Positions 10,706 through 21,731 of a stretch of 64,000 nucleotides of DNA are shown in pieces. Within the stretch, counting starts at the first letter, position 1. Every line of letters starts with the position of its first letter. A program made the position numbers and the translations under genes. Origin of the DNA: Liolophura sinensis (taxonomy: Eukaryota > Mollusca > Polyplacophora > Chitonida > Chitonidae); contig NC_088307.1 of assembly GCF_032854445.1 (NCBI RefSeq), positions 22,334,017-22,398,016 of the forward strand. Direction: 5' to 3'. The notes beneath the pieces are model-generated. The model ran no database searches. It was given only the letters and a program-made list of their open reading frames with translations, and had not been told where the DNA came from.

Positions 10706-11689
10706 TGTTAATTTGACCCCTAATACATTTTAAAGTCTGCATAATGTTCAAGAGCGAAAAACTGAAAGATTTTGTTACTTTGCATCATATTGGCTGCTAC
10801 AATAAAGTATCTGGACAGCCTTTGACAAACGATTGGTGATAAATCGCTCAGCAGTCCTTCCTAACAAGAAGAATATTATAATAAAAACGTTACGGTCAGA
10901 CCACAGAACATGTTATTTTCTAATTCAGCTTGTTAAGCCATTTTCAGAGGACCGGATGAGAAAAGCGCATGCGTATTAGGAAACAAATGTTTTCGACCAA
11001 TGGGACATAAAAGATCTCACTGATTGTAAACAGGGGCTAAATTAATTCTGCTCGGGGTAAGTGGCTCTAGTTTAAAGTAAAGAAAAAAAAGTAATTACAG
11101 GATATCGAAAATAAATGTAGAATTAACAGACATACCATTCCGGGAGTCGTGCGAATGTCGACTATAGTGGAACTGTATAGCAGCCGGCAACAAATATATT
11201 GCATGGCTGTCCATATGTTTTTTTGGTGATCGTTTATTTTATAAAGGAAATAAAACGGCAATGTAAGGCCAGATAGATTGTACAGAGAGTTTTAGAGAGT
11301 GCGGAAATTGTCAAAAACCTAATTGGAATGAACTAATACATCTGCAAATTTTATTGACTTGAGCTCTCATGTATCCGGTTCACTTCATTTGATCGATTGT
11401 GCAATGCTACCCTAAAATTATCTATTGCCTCGAATTCTGCTCCACGAGGGAAAGCTACGCTCTGAACACAAGGACACACTATCTGGCTCGCATTCAGAAA
11501 AACTAGGTTATGTTTTGTCCAATCGCCTGCCACGTTGTTTCGACTGTAAATTGCTGCTACTTCCGCTGAGCGGAGCGAATCTTTTGAAATTTGCTGAGGA
11601 CTGGCCTAGCTAATGGAAAACATGTACATTACACTGCTTTTAGTGGTATATTGTCTATCTGACCGAGATTCCTATATGAGATAGGTATA
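10706..11689. other. Unassigned intergenic DNA
   Basis: No named repeat. Overlapping open frames of 60-64 codons lie on both strands at 11.35-11.61 kb around a short palindrome-like patch (cttccgctgagcggagcgaa). No motif supports coding. Confidence 0.45.
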
Positions 11690-11926
11690 AAAGACAGTAT
11701 AGAGAGTAAAACTAGAGCAGCGTTCCCCGTGTGATAATTGGCAAATGGTCACACACAACCGGTGAAATCCAGCCTCTTGTCACTTGTTCATGTTAATGCA
11801 TAGAAACTGGCAACTGAGTCCCCCCCCCACCTCCAACCGCCCTACTCTGCCACCACAGCATAATAACCTAAGCAAACTTACGTAATAAAAGTGCAGTGAT
11901 GTTAATTAGAATATATTATACGTCAA
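11690..11926 (+). repeat. Element C copy with C-run
   Basis: It shows agagagtaaaactagagcag, gtgtgataattggcaaatgg, aaccggtgaaatccagcctc and gtgcagtgatgttaatt in family order. The middle is replaced by a run of ten C residues and a short unrelated patch. Confidence 0.65.
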
Positions 11927-12007
11927 CAATATTAACGATCACAACCAGTCAGTTGTCTGGTGCGTATGGAAAACCTTCGTCCCTTGCGCAGTACAAGTAT
12001 ATTATAC

Positions 12008-12010
<3 letters not shown>

Positions 12011-12094
<84 letters not shown>
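12011..12094. repeat. (TA)n microsatellite
   Basis: A pure TA run of 84 bp. The string attatacaggtata occurs on both sides, so the microsatellite appears to have grown inside a short direct repeat. Confidence 0.95.
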
Positions 12095-12097
<3 letters not shown>

Positions 12098-13244
12098 TAT
12101 ACAGGTATATACGTTCCTGCTTTAAACCTTTCACTGTTCAATTATTATTATTGAAATATTCTTAAACTCGACGTCAAACGACAATAAAATACGTCTGTAT
12201 ATAAACTCATAAAACTCCCATCTGATCACAATATACAACCAATTCAAGCAGGCTAACAGATCTGATCATCGCATCGGAGAAAGTTATACCATGTTCATTA
12301 CTTATTATCAGAAAGCATTACACAACCATGCTGCCATCCGTAACCTCCACGTGGTTTTCGCCACAAAATGGTTACAACACTGTCGACGTGGCGTTAACTA
12401 ATAATGATTTTTTCCAGGTGAGGTCCAGATCATGAAATTGATTTTCTAATTGCCATCATGAAAGGTGGAATCCTGGGCTGTCAGTAGGTGATATATAACG
12501 GACGGAGGGTAGACAGCCCTGGTAAATTTATTGCAATGTATCTTTCATAAGAAGCAAATGAACGAATCAGGCCATGGATAAAATATACTGTTAATTTTGT
12601 TTCCCTCACTAGTAAACGTGACAAGCGTTGTATGGCTGAAAAGGTCTTCAAACGACGTGAAACAAAAGAAACACGGATTCTTCAATTTCGAAGTATATTT
12701 GCTCAGTATAGACCTCAGATTAAATGTTTCATTGTAGGGGCCGTCAGTTCTTGCATATGCCAGTCGTTCAGCGAAAGTCAGACTTATGTCTGGTAGAAGC
12801 CGGAGTGCTTGGGCTAAACCACCCAACATTTAGGAAGTTACAGACTCTTTGACACGGCGATCCAGAAACTTGTACTCCATATTGAAAGCAGACAAGTGGT
12901 GCATGCATTTGGCCGTTTTCTTGTGGCTCCGCGCAGCTACCTCGACCATCCTCATGTAATTGAGCTATTATTAAAAACAGTACTAACAACAGATCAATAA
13001 AGAAATAAATAAGCATATAATACTTCTTCACAATAATGTCTGGGTGATAAAGTGTGTACGTTAAAAAAAATACAGTCATAATCAATGGAGTAGTTTAGGT
13101 TTCCTGGAGAGGAAGAAAAGGTGTATTCAGCAGAAGACTTGTATTTCGGCCAAACAGTTTGACAGTTCCACCGGAATGGTGAAGATAACTTTCCTTTCGT
13201 AAAGCAATGCGATTTCACCGTCTCAGAATAACACTGATGAGAGT
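12095..13244. other. Unassigned DNA around a candidate peptide ORF
   Basis: No named repeat family is seen. It contains the possible secreted-peptide frame described separately (12768-13016, minus) and an anonymous 94-codon frame (12545-12829, minus). Confidence 0.4.
12768..13016 (-). CDS. Possible short secreted peptide, unproven
   Basis: Not recognised as any known family. An 82-codon frame starts at an internal Met. Its first 20 or so residues are strongly hydrophobic (LLLVLFLIIA core) and followed by a polar stretch, which resembles a signal peptide. The remainder has four cysteines in two pairs (C..., C..., CQRVC). The frame is open further upstream to 13085, and the Met was chosen because the hydrophobic segment follows it at once. 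No TATA box, polyadenylation signal or splice context was identified. A chance open frame in AT-rich DNA remains the more likely explanation. Confidence 0.15.
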   Translation of the reverse strand: MLIYFFIDLLLVLFLIIAQLHEDGRGSCAEPQENGQMHAPLVCFQYGVQVSGSPCQRVCNFLNVGWFSPSTPASTRHKSDFR

Positions 13245-13465
13245 TAATGCTTCACATTCATTATGTGAATATACTTATGTTATATAGATTGTGCTTTACA
13301 TTCACATTCATTATGTGAATATACTTATGTTATATACATTGTGCTTTACATTCACATTCACTATGTGAATATACTTATGTTATATACATTGTGCTTTACA
13401 TTCACATTCACTATGTGAATATACTTATGTTATATACATTGTGCTTTACATTCACATTCAAACGA
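13245..13465. repeat. 50-bp tandem repeat, about 4.4 copies
   Basis: The unit, centred on tgaatatacttatgttatat and cattgtgctttacattcac, repeats at exact 50-bp steps (tatgtgaat at 13262, 13312, 13362, 13412). Only a few substitutions separate the copies, so the expansion is recent. Confidence 0.95.
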
Positions 13466-13682
13466 ATGGTGAGTCGTTTTACAAGTTCGTCTATCAAAAG
13501 TTGAACGATTTGACTTGCTGAGGTGGAATGTATTTCAAGCCAGAGACTTCGTAACTGAATGAATTCATTACTTTCCTTTCATGCATGTATATTTTTGTTT
13601 ATTGTACATTAATTATGTTTTCGTCCCAAAAAAATATGTTCATTCACGTTGTCCCCGTAAGAACATGAAATTGGTATAATAG

Positions 13683-13832
13683 AATTAAAGATTTTCAGCA
13701 TATAGGGTAAAACCAGAACAGAGACGACTGTGTGATAGCTGGCAAATGGTGATACGTAACTGGTGAAATACAGCCAGAGTCGGGGTTTTATTCTGACTTT
13801 TCTCATAAATGCATAAATAGTAGCAAATTACA
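13683..13832 (+). repeat. Element C, partial
   Basis: It shows gggtaaaaccagaacagaga, ctggcaaatggtgatacgta, actggtgaaatacagcc, gttttattctgac and tgcataaatagtagcaaatt. The copy ends inside the family body. Confidence 0.65.
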
Positions 13833-14958
13833 CATTTACTTGTAAGCTTTCATTTTCACTGGGGCCTCATCGCTCACACTCGCTTTCCTACGCAGTAAAC
13901 TTCGTCTGAAGGCTTTTGTGCTGTACCATACTGTCCCGCCTTCATTAGCGAACCGCGAGGAGCGAAGCGAAAATATGAAAGCATTAATGCCAAATGCCGA
14001 GCGCGGTAAATTTGTCATACTTGCGCTCCGCGATTGCTACAAGTTCTAGAGAGGGTTGGTTGTAGTGACACTTTTTTACGATCGGTTCATCTAATGGATT
14101 CGACTACGACATACCTCAACAATTATTTGCTGTGTACTCCCAAATTAAAGGCAAAATATTCAGGCTATTTCGAAGGATGTCATCCCGTCTCCTTAATTTT
14201 CTTCGACCAGTAGTGACAATAACCGATCCAACATGCCTCTGGGACCACTTGCAGCACAGTCTCATGTATGTCAAGTAACACGTGTTTTCTATGAGCACAG
14301 CGTTAAATACAACGATATAAGACGGAGGACACACACAGAGCAGCTACGACAGTTTGATAGTAGCAAATGTTCTAGGAAAACTTGTAAAGTTTGTTGAATG
14401 CTAGTGTGAATTTTACACGTGGGAAAGTTCGTCAGTAAATTTCCAAACACTGGTGGTTTTCTACACCGATAAACTGCCTCTTTCTAGAGAACGGGATTAT
14501 ACAACAAGCAAAATAATACATAAATATCTAAATAAATAAATAGTTACACACACGTTCAACAAGAGCGAGACTACGAGAGTGCAGTTAGGGTGTTACAGTA
14601 AGAAAAACTTTGCCATGTTGTGTGTATAGCAAACCCATTCCATGGCCCAGTGCATCAGGTGAAAGGCACAGTAAGGGATATGCAGATCTTTTGTTAAGAG
14701 ATCCTGTTCAAATAAGTGATTAAGAAGTAGCAACTTGTGCCTCCATTGCACCAAGGCTTGAAAGATGCATTAAATGCTTGATATTTACTTCTTGATGTGG
14801 AGCTCAGGATCTGACCTATAAATATATAAAGTACGAAAAAAAAATGCCGCCAAACTACAGTTTTCCTATAGTTTAGACCTAGGGTCAGTCAGGCACTAAG
14901 CTGGTCCCGCGTTCCCAGTATGTTCATTGATGACGTCATTTTCCAATATCTCCGGACA
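13833..14958. other. Unassigned intergenic DNA
   Basis: A GC-richer patch at 13.85-14.05 kb contains a 60-codon frame without a motif. The rest is AT-rich and has no repeat I can name. Confidence 0.45.
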
Positions 14959-15072
14959 TTTAGCTGGACTTAAACTCAGAGCGACCTCATTGATGAGAGG
15001 CTTCTGGATCATTGCGCGGCGCTGGTAGTCTAACCACATTGGCCACGGACGATAGGCTCCGGCACAATTAAT
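14959..15072 (-). repeat. SINE-A tRNA-like head only
   Basis: Reverse-strand head region: gctggacttaaactcagagc, gagaggcttctggatcattg, cgcggcgctggtagtctaac. The SINE-A 3' body is absent. Confidence 0.6.
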
Positions 15073-15149
15073 AAAAAATACCATTTTAACAGGTTCCGGC
15101 TATCCGAAATCTTGACTTGAAACGCCTAAGTTTTGTATATTAATTTCTC

Positions 15150-15370
15150 TTAGTCGCCTAGATCATATCTTGCGTCTTTCCAAAATCAATAAAAACTGTT
15201 GACTGCTTCATTGTGCGTGATTCCGTCCTATTTTCTTACTTTATATACTTTCTTATTTCTTTGGTGGTCTGTGTTGTATGTCGTTTTGCAGAATTGGCCT
15301 TGCGATTATTTACCTGGAACGCCCTTCTTGGTTAACGGCTGGTACAGGAATGTCTGTTTCGACGCATAGA
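15150..15370 (+). repeat. PLE 3' tail, orphan copy
   Basis: A good match to the tail: actgttgactgcttcattg, gattccgtcctattttctta, tttctttggtggtctgtgtt, gaattggccttgcgattatt, acctggaacgcccttcttgg and gtctgtttcgacgcataga. Confidence 0.75.
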
Positions 15371-15469
15371 TTTTTAAGTTTTACAAAAGTATGATTCTCT
15401 TGTAAGTAAATATGGATATGATTGTGTCTACTTCCGCTATATCTGCATCGTGTTGAATTAGATTTCCAC

Positions 15470-15688
15470 GTTGGATATATGAACAGTTGGAGATACATGC
15501 TTCATTATCGACAACTTAAATTCTGGCATGGTACACGATTTGAATACTGATTTCATCCAGTTCTGTGCTTTATATACTTCCTTAGTTCTATGGTAGTTTG
15601 TGAATCGACCTTCCGATTAAATTGACCTGGAACGTCCTTATTAGTTGACGGCTGGTATACGAATGTCAGTTTCGACACATAGATTGAT
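15470..15688 (+). repeat. PLE 3' tail, longer on its 5' side
   Basis: It begins with ttccacgttggatatatgaa and gacaactt...ctggcatggtacacgattt. These occur at the end of the reverse transcriptase relic near 40.2 kb, so this copy reaches further 5' than most. The middle is deleted. It ends gacggctggtatacgaatgt. Confidence 0.7.
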
Positions 15689-15704
15689 TACCATGGTTGC
15701 AATC

Positions 15705-15915
15705 ACTAATCTGATGGTTAAAGTTTCAACCTCGAAGGCGGGAGACCTCGGGATCAAAACCGTGTCGAGTCATACCAAAGATTATAAAAATGGTACTTGC
15801 TGCTGCCTCGCTGGGTGCTCAGCAGTGAGAGCACACCTTATGACTCATCGTCGTCCTATGATGTCCTAAAAATTAGTAAGTACGACCTTAAACCCAAAGC
15901 ATACATATATACATA
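15705..15915 (+). repeat. SINE-B with internal deletion
   Basis: The head (cctcgaaggcgggagacctc) and ataaaaatggtacttgctgc are followed almost at once by the 3' part (atgactcatcgtcgtcctat, cgaccttaaacccaaagcat). The central body is missing. Confidence 0.7.
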
Positions 15916-15934
15916 AAACATAAAGTATCAGTTT

Positions 15935-16058
15935 GTGCAGTAACACCTCAGTCTATGTTACGAGACGAATTACAACGTGTTATGTAATGGTAACGGAGTA
16001 ATATAACCCAAACTGTAACGCAATACAAATTTCCGTGCAATGTAATATCACCGTGTAG
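15935..16058. repeat. Left arm of an inverted repeat
   Basis: Read on the opposite strand, ctacacggtgatattacatt and cattacataacacgttgtaa match the plus-strand arm at 16664-16735 in the same order. The two arms are about 600 bp apart, and element C lies between them. Confidence 0.5.
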
Positions 16059-16271
16059 GGGAGAGACAGACTAATAGATGTTGGAGATCATTCTCGCAGG
16101 CATGCATCCGGAGGCTTTTATTCAAAACACTGTCAATCATATTTCAATACACCGAAGAAATCACCGTCTTATGTATGCAAACTGCTGTAAGTTTCATGGT
16201 CCAAAAGTCATCTAACGAAGGACTGCAGGGTTTCCATCGGGTATTACTGCGTTTCTTTTTTGAAATCAAAA

Positions 16272-16455
16272 AGGGTTTTATTCTAACTGTTCGTGTAATT
16301 GCATAGGTAGTATCAATTTATACGCACCCTAACCCGCACCATGGCTTAAGCAGAATTAGGTAACTAAAATGCAGTGATGTTAATTGCAATATGTTAGACG
16401 TCACTGGTGTAGAATTACTCAAAATTCTGTGTTGTCATCACATTGAAAATACAAT
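16272..16455 (+). repeat. Element C, 3' two thirds
   Basis: It shows agggttttattctaactgtt, caccatggcttaagcagaat, taactaaaatgcagtgatgt, taattgcaatatgttagacg and ctgtgttgtcatcacattg. It sits between the two inverted arms and may have inserted there. Confidence 0.75.
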
Positions 16456-16663
16456 CATATAAAAACAATTGAGACATATCTGTCGATTCTCTCCAGAACT
16501 TGGTTAAATATACAATAATGTAGGCATTTGTATCACCTGTTGTATTGCATCTTATTACATATCACGTAGATTTGTTTATTACTCTATTACATTACACGGG
16601 GATATTTATTACTTATCTCAAGGATTGGCTTTATTACATCCTACGTCAAATTTTTTTTACGCT

Positions 16664-16735
16664 ACGCGGTGATATTACATTACAGGGATTTATTGCATTA
16701 CACATGTATTACTACATAACACGGTGTAACAAATC
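16664..16735. repeat. Right arm of an inverted repeat
   Basis: ctacgcggtgatattacatt, ggatttattgcattacac and ctacataacacggtgtaac pair with the arm at 15935-16058. Shorter copies of the same words also occur at 16545-16640. Confidence 0.5.
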
Positions 16736-16829
16736 CTCCAGACACATTTGTTTATTACGTCGTACTCAAGACTATTAGTCCTAGACAGAGGCATTGAGTT
16801 TGGTGGTAAGTCAGATGGATAAGATAAAA

Positions 16830-17885
16830 ACCAGTTGATCTGGTCAGTTGAGTAAACCAGGTAGTCAGTTATTGTAAGTGATTGTGTTTCTAAGGTTTAT
16901 GCTTTGAGATATTGATGGATGGTCAAGTGAGAAAACCGGGTAGGGAGTGATGGTAAGTGACTATGTTTCCAAGGTTTAAGCTTTGAGATATGGACCAATG
17001 GACAGTTGAAAAAAAACACATAGGCAGTGATAGCGAGTGAGTGTGTTTCCAAAGTTTATACTTTGAGATACTGGTCCACGGTCGGAAAACGGGTAGGCAG
17101 TGATAGCGAGTGAGTTGTGTTTCCAAAATTTATGCTTTGAGATACTGGTCCACGGTGGGAAAACGGGTAGACAGCGATAGCAAGTGAGTGTGTTTCAAGT
17201 GTTTATGCTTTGAGATACTGGTCCACATTCGGAAAACGGGTAGGCAGTGATAACAAGTGAGTGTGTTTCCAGTGTTTATGCTTTGAGATACTGGCCCACG
17301 GTCGGAAAACGGGTAGGCAGTGATAGCGAGTGAGTGTGTTTCCAGTGTTTATGCTTTGAGATACTGGTCCACGGTCGGAAAACGGGTAGGCAGTGATAGC
17401 CAGTGAGTGTGTTTCCAGTGTTAATGCTTTCAGATACTGGTCCACGGTGGGAAAACGGGTAGGCAGTGATAACAAGTGAGTGTGTTTCCAAAGTTTATGC
17501 TTTGAGAAACTGGTTCACGGTGGGAAAACGGGTAGACAGTGATAACAAGTGAGTGTGTTTCCAAAATTTATGCTTTGAGATACTGGTCCACGGTGGGAAA
17601 ACGGGTAGGCAGTGATAACAAGTGAGTTTGTTTCCAAAGTTTATGCTTTGAGATACTGGTCCACGGTGGGAAAACGGGTAGGCAGTGATAACAAGTGAGT
17701 TTGTTTCCAAAGTTTATGCTTTGAGATACTGGTCCACGGTGGGAAAACGGGTAGGCAGTGATAGCCAGTGAGCATGTATCCAAGAGTTATGCTGTGAGAT
17801 ATTGATCAAATATCAATTGAGGAAACCAGGGAGGCAGTAATAGTGAGCCCATGTCCAAGATTTATGCTTTGAGATCGCAATCAGT
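16830..17885. repeat. 73-bp tandem repeat, about 14 copies
   Basis: The unit contains agtgagtgtgtttccaaag, tttatgctttgagatactgg and gggaaaacgggtaggcagtg. Steps are 73 bp through 17.05-17.77 kb. The outermost copies are more diverged and vary in length, as expected when unequal exchange homogenises the middle. Because 73 is not a multiple of three, the many 60-90 codon frames on the minus strand are shifted images of one another and not genes. Confidence 0.93.
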
Positions 17886-17889
17886 CGAT

Positions 17890-18040
17890 AGTCTGGTCGT
17901 AGGATTCCTCTGCCCGGTTCCCCCCACCCCCACCCCACCCCCACAAACACAACCATAATGCTGAGTGCCGTCTTAAAAGTGAAATACGGTTGGGTACGGC
18001 GTAAAACACCAATCAAATAAATAAATAAATAAATAAATGA
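17890..18040 (+). repeat. SINE-A 3' part with (AAAT)n tail
   Basis: It shows tctgcccggttccccccacc, ccataatgctgagtgccgtc, aaaagtgaaatacggttggg, tacggcgtaaaacaccaatc and an (aaat)n tail. A C-rich run has grown in the middle. Confidence 0.8.
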
Positions 18041-18780
18041 GTAATCAATAGTCAGATAAGAAAACCAGGTAAGCATCTCACGCCACACATTCACATATTC
18101 AACCGGCCAGCGTTTAACGGGCAACAAAGAAAATACTTGGCGTATAACGTTAAGCTGTTGATCAAAATTAATTGACATCAAGCACATTTTGTGACATTCA
18201 CATGATGCAACTGATTTTGCGGATAAAACGGAAATGTCAGGTCAGACTTTTTGTTATTTGCATGTTATTAAACGGAGTGTAATTCTAGACCAGCGAGGTG
18301 TAAAGAACAGCTATTAACATTGTTCCTTTTATTTAATTCTGGTTCAGCCGGAATACTAATCATGACAAGGTTGTCAATGCTCTGTTTTTGTAATACTGTA
18401 TTCTTAAATATAATTGCAGCACAGACAAGTGACGCAATGAAACCCCGCGAAACATTCATTGCGTACTGTAGGTAAAAAGCCATTTACAATATACCCCAAA
18501 CAAATGTGAGAAGGCCAAACCTAGATTAAGAAAAGTAAAATGAAATTGTCAACTGAAACTGTCATGACGATAGAAGCTGACTTTATAAACTTCATACCTT
18601 TGTAGAAGCCAAAGTAGAATGCACACTACTCTGAAAAAAAAAACCCGTATAGGTGACACATACTAAGATGAACGGTCACTTGTGATCTGGTGTCAACAGT
18701 GAATTAACTTTTGTTGGGTGTCTTACTGACCATCTCATTTACCAGTGCGTTTACTTTTTTGGACATCTTCTACTTTACGT
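18041..18780. other. Unassigned intergenic DNA
   Basis: A 71-codon minus frame (18268-18483) has no recognisable motif. No repeats are seen. Confidence 0.45.
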
Positions 18781-18902
18781 ATAATTAAAGGCGTACAGCA
18801 TAGAGAGTAAAACCAAAGCAACGATGGCAGTATGATAGCTGGTAAATGGTCTCACGTAACAGGCGAAATACGGCCTCTTGTCAATTTACCTCAGTCAGAG
18901 AA
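18781..18902 (+). repeat. Element C, 5' third
   Basis: It shows ataattaaaggcgtacagca, agagagtaaaaccaaagcaa, gctggtaaatggtctcacgt, aacaggcgaaatacggcctc and caatttacctcagtcag. It stops there, giving a clean view of the family's 5' end. Confidence 0.75.
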
Positions 18903-19566
18903 GCGTCAGGTTGATCTTTTCCTCTTTGGTGCGTCACAGTGCATCTATAACTTCATAAGGGGACCATAGTGTGTGATAACCAAATATAAAACCGGAAATA
19001 AAATGCATAGTATTCTTCATTTGTCTTCATGGGTAACTTAGTAGGGCATCAGTGTCTTCCGTGCCTTTACATGAAATGAGCAAATGGCTCGTTCAATGAA
19101 TCCAAGAATGTCATTGATACGCTACTGTTTAATATTTGGCCAAAAACATTGCGTGAAATAGAGAATGTCAACCGTGCGAACACCCTCAACCTACCTTCAA
19201 AAACCTTTATAACAAATCTTAGACACGCAATGCGGTCTTGTCCTCTCCCTTCGATGGTTTCATACTTCAAAGCATTAGGAACATCAGAGGACTTTCACAG
19301 AGCTTTCACCAAAGAAAAAGAAAAGTGAACACGCAATGGGCTCTTTGAAACAAACGATCAGGTAAGTCATTACGTCATGAGGCAAACTCCTGATGGCGTT
19401 CTTTGTACGGTTTCCATCCAGAGAAGTAGCTGTCAACTTCATCATAGAGAATCGCTGTATTACGACTCGTCTACAACTCAGCAACATCCTTTAGCACAAA
19501 GTGGTATCACTACTAAAGTCCAAGATATTTTGTGTTTGATCCCTTTTTTTTTCTTTTTCATTCTTT
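18903..19566. other. Unassigned intergenic DNA
   Basis: Two adjacent minus-strand frames of 67 codons (19067-19270, 19284-19487) lie here with no recognisable domain, and neither is supported. Confidence 0.45.
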
Positions 19567-19697
19567 AAGTTACTGCAAGATTCTCATAATTTCGCATTCA
19601 ACAGACATTTAAGTTACTTCAAGATTCTCATAATTTCGGATTTAACAGACATTGAAGTTACTTCAAGATTGTCATAAGTTCGGATTCAACAGACAAT
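19567..19697. repeat. 44-bp tandem repeat, three copies
   Basis: aagttact(g/t)caagatt... recurs at 19567, 19611 and 19655. Each copy continues into cataa(t/g)ttcg(c/g)att and aacagaca. Confidence 0.9.
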
Positions 19698-20611
19698 CTT
19701 AAAACACAATAATCCTACACAAGAGAGATGCAGAATGCTACTGTGTTACATTTGTAATGTGTCATTGTAATTTTGACATGGCAAATTATCGCTAGTTGGA
19801 CAGCAATTTACCCAAGGGTCCTGCATGAAACTTGTAAGTACATTGCCTTGTACCATTTGCTAGATCATGCGTGTTATGTGACGATTCCAATCAACATCAC
19901 ATGTTATTACTGCAAAAACTACCGTAAAACACCTTCATTCTAAGTTCTTAAGTTTTACGTAGAGTACAGTTGTCCTGTATGTAAGTATGCACAGACCGTC
20001 AAGAATCCTGCCACTCTGCTTCACGATTGTGTCTAATTCCACTGAACCCGAGACTTGCATGAATAAAACATGTGTACATGAATATCCATTATTACACTAA
20101 ATATCCGAACGGGAGTAATTATAAAAATATTTACCCGATTGTAATGAAACTTAAGCATGCGCAAAGGATAGAGCAGGTGTCGCTGCTAAGTTTCATGGAA
20201 ATAGGTTCGGTGCCTTATTTAGAGTTGCATTTAAACAATCTGGAATACCCCAGAAAAGCACTATTAGGCAAAATCATGAATGGAAAAAATTATGCAAATA
20301 ATTTTTTCGGAAAATTATTATGAAAGTAATTAAACAAATGACATTAAAGTTAAGCATGAGCCATTTCAGATGATACCAAGATGTATGGTAAGTTTCGTTG
20401 AAATTGGCGCAATAGTTTAGGAGGAGATCCACTGACAAAATTGTGTCTACTGACAGACAGAGCAGACAAGGTTTTTTAGTATAACCAGCAGCTTTGACTA
20501 CGACCGGAAAAACTGTCCAACTGCACGTCGGTCTTTTTGCCAGGTACGAAAATTACTGCTATTAGAACAAAACAGTAACATTTTAAGAGTACATGAAGAC
20601 AAGAACACAAC
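19698..20611. other. Unassigned intergenic DNA
   Basis: An 83-codon plus frame (20072-20323) runs through AT-rich sequence and has no domain I can name. No repeats recognised. Confidence 0.45.
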
Positions 20612-20705
20612 AGAATAAAAGATTTACAGCAGATAGAGAGTAAAAATTAGAGCACCGACGACGGTGTGATAATTGGCACATAGTCACACATAACCGGTGA
20701 GGTAC
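20612..20705 (+). repeat. Element C, 5' fragment
   Basis: agatagagagtaaaaattag, gtgtgataattggcacatag and cacataaccggtgagg identify it. Confidence 0.6.
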
Positions 20706-20828
20706 GATTCTTTTTCTACTTCTTTTCCTCAACTTTTTAGAGGAATTTATCTGCAGTAAATGAGCAGTCAAAGGACTGAAGGACTGAAAGTTTAGTATTT
20801 AGCACGATAGCTAGTTTATTGTTAACCG

Positions 20829-21156
20829 CTTCGGTGTCCTAATTGTTAGAGCGTCCGCCTCGAAGTTGGGAGATATACGGGTCGGGTCATACAAAAGACT
20901 AAAAATGATACTTGTTGCCACCTCGTTTCTGCACTGACAGATTAGAACAAGGAAACAGGACTGGTTGGCCCGGTTTCCTTATAATGTTACTCGGTGATGT
21001 GTTATATTCGGTGTCTTCTGTATGATACTACACTACATATGGACTCTCCCTACCACAGGAGGACACATTATATGTACACGCACCTAATGACTCTTCGTCG
21101 TCATATGACTGAAAAATTGCCAAGTACAACGCTAAACTCCAAGCATTCATTCATTC
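20829..21156 (+). repeat. SINE-B, near full length
   Basis: The tRNA-like head has an A-box-like tgtcctaattgttagagcgt and a B-box-like cgggtcgggtcata. The body (actggttggcccggtttcct, gatactacactac, ccaccacagg-like block) and tail (catatgactgaaaaattgcc, aacgctaaactccaagcatt) follow. It is a useful reference copy for the family. Confidence 0.85.
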
Positions 21157-21555
21157 TTTACTGTGGAGAAGTCGCCGATACCCTAACAGTACATTTTGTT
21201 AAACTTTCAATGCTTTAATTTGTGAACTTACTTCACCGTGTCATGTAACAGGCAGAAGCGTGCTTTAGTGACTCTCAAAACAAAGCCAATTACTTGAAGT
21301 TTTCAGGGACGCTTATCCCCTTATGGATGGATTAGAATTTACCTTCGAAAGACGCGCTTCTCAGCTTAAAGCCACGTCTTTGAAAAACGATTTGTTCCAT
21401 TGCTCATTTTCAACTCCGGTAGATCTTTATGTAAGCATGTAAACATTATTTGTACGAGCCATAAGCCCTTTGGTTTTTCTAAAAAAAAAAGAAATAAATC
21501 TAAACTTAGGTTTATGTGCATTACATTTAGTTTACTCACCATTCGCTGAACTTTT
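21157..21555. other. Unassigned DNA between SINEs
   Basis: Nothing recognised apart from a run of ten A residues near 21480. Confidence 0.45.
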
Positions 21556-21731
21556 CTTCGGTAAGTCGTCTCAGTGAAGCAGCACTAGATAAAACAGCGG
21601 TGGAAATCCGGCCTGCAATAAGGAGGCACATTACATACACCCTAAGGATTCCTTCGTCGTCATATGACTGAAAAATTGTTGACCACGACGTTAAACCCCA
21701 ATCAGTTAAACCCCAATCACTCACTCACTCA
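21556..21731 (+). repeat. SINE-B variant, 3' half
   Basis: It shows cggtaagtcgtctcagtgaa, gcagcactagataaaacagc, ggtggaaatccggcctgcaa, catatgactgaaaaattgtt and a duplicated gttaaaccccaatca before (ctcactca)n. The middle block is the variant seen at 34.97 and 42.7 kb, so SINE-B has at least two subfamilies here. Confidence 0.8.

Noticed and set aside
11425-11613. GC-richer frames with gcggagcgaa words, similar in flavour to 13.93-14.03 kb
   Set aside because: The likeness is limited to a few words and no repeat boundary or coding motif can be defined.
17203-17783. Minus-strand 71-90 codon frames with a shared HSLVITAYPFSHRGPVS-type text
   Set aside because: They are frame-shifted images of the 73-bp tandem repeat.
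18600-18780. Possible second copy of the foldback MITE (tgcacactactctgaaaaaa resembles its left flank)
   Set aside because: No matching right arm was found and the likeness stops after about 20 bases.
20829-20905. tRNA gene at the start of a SINE-B
   Set aside because: Same reason: promoter-box resemblance without a foldable tRNA, and the body of the SINE follows directly.
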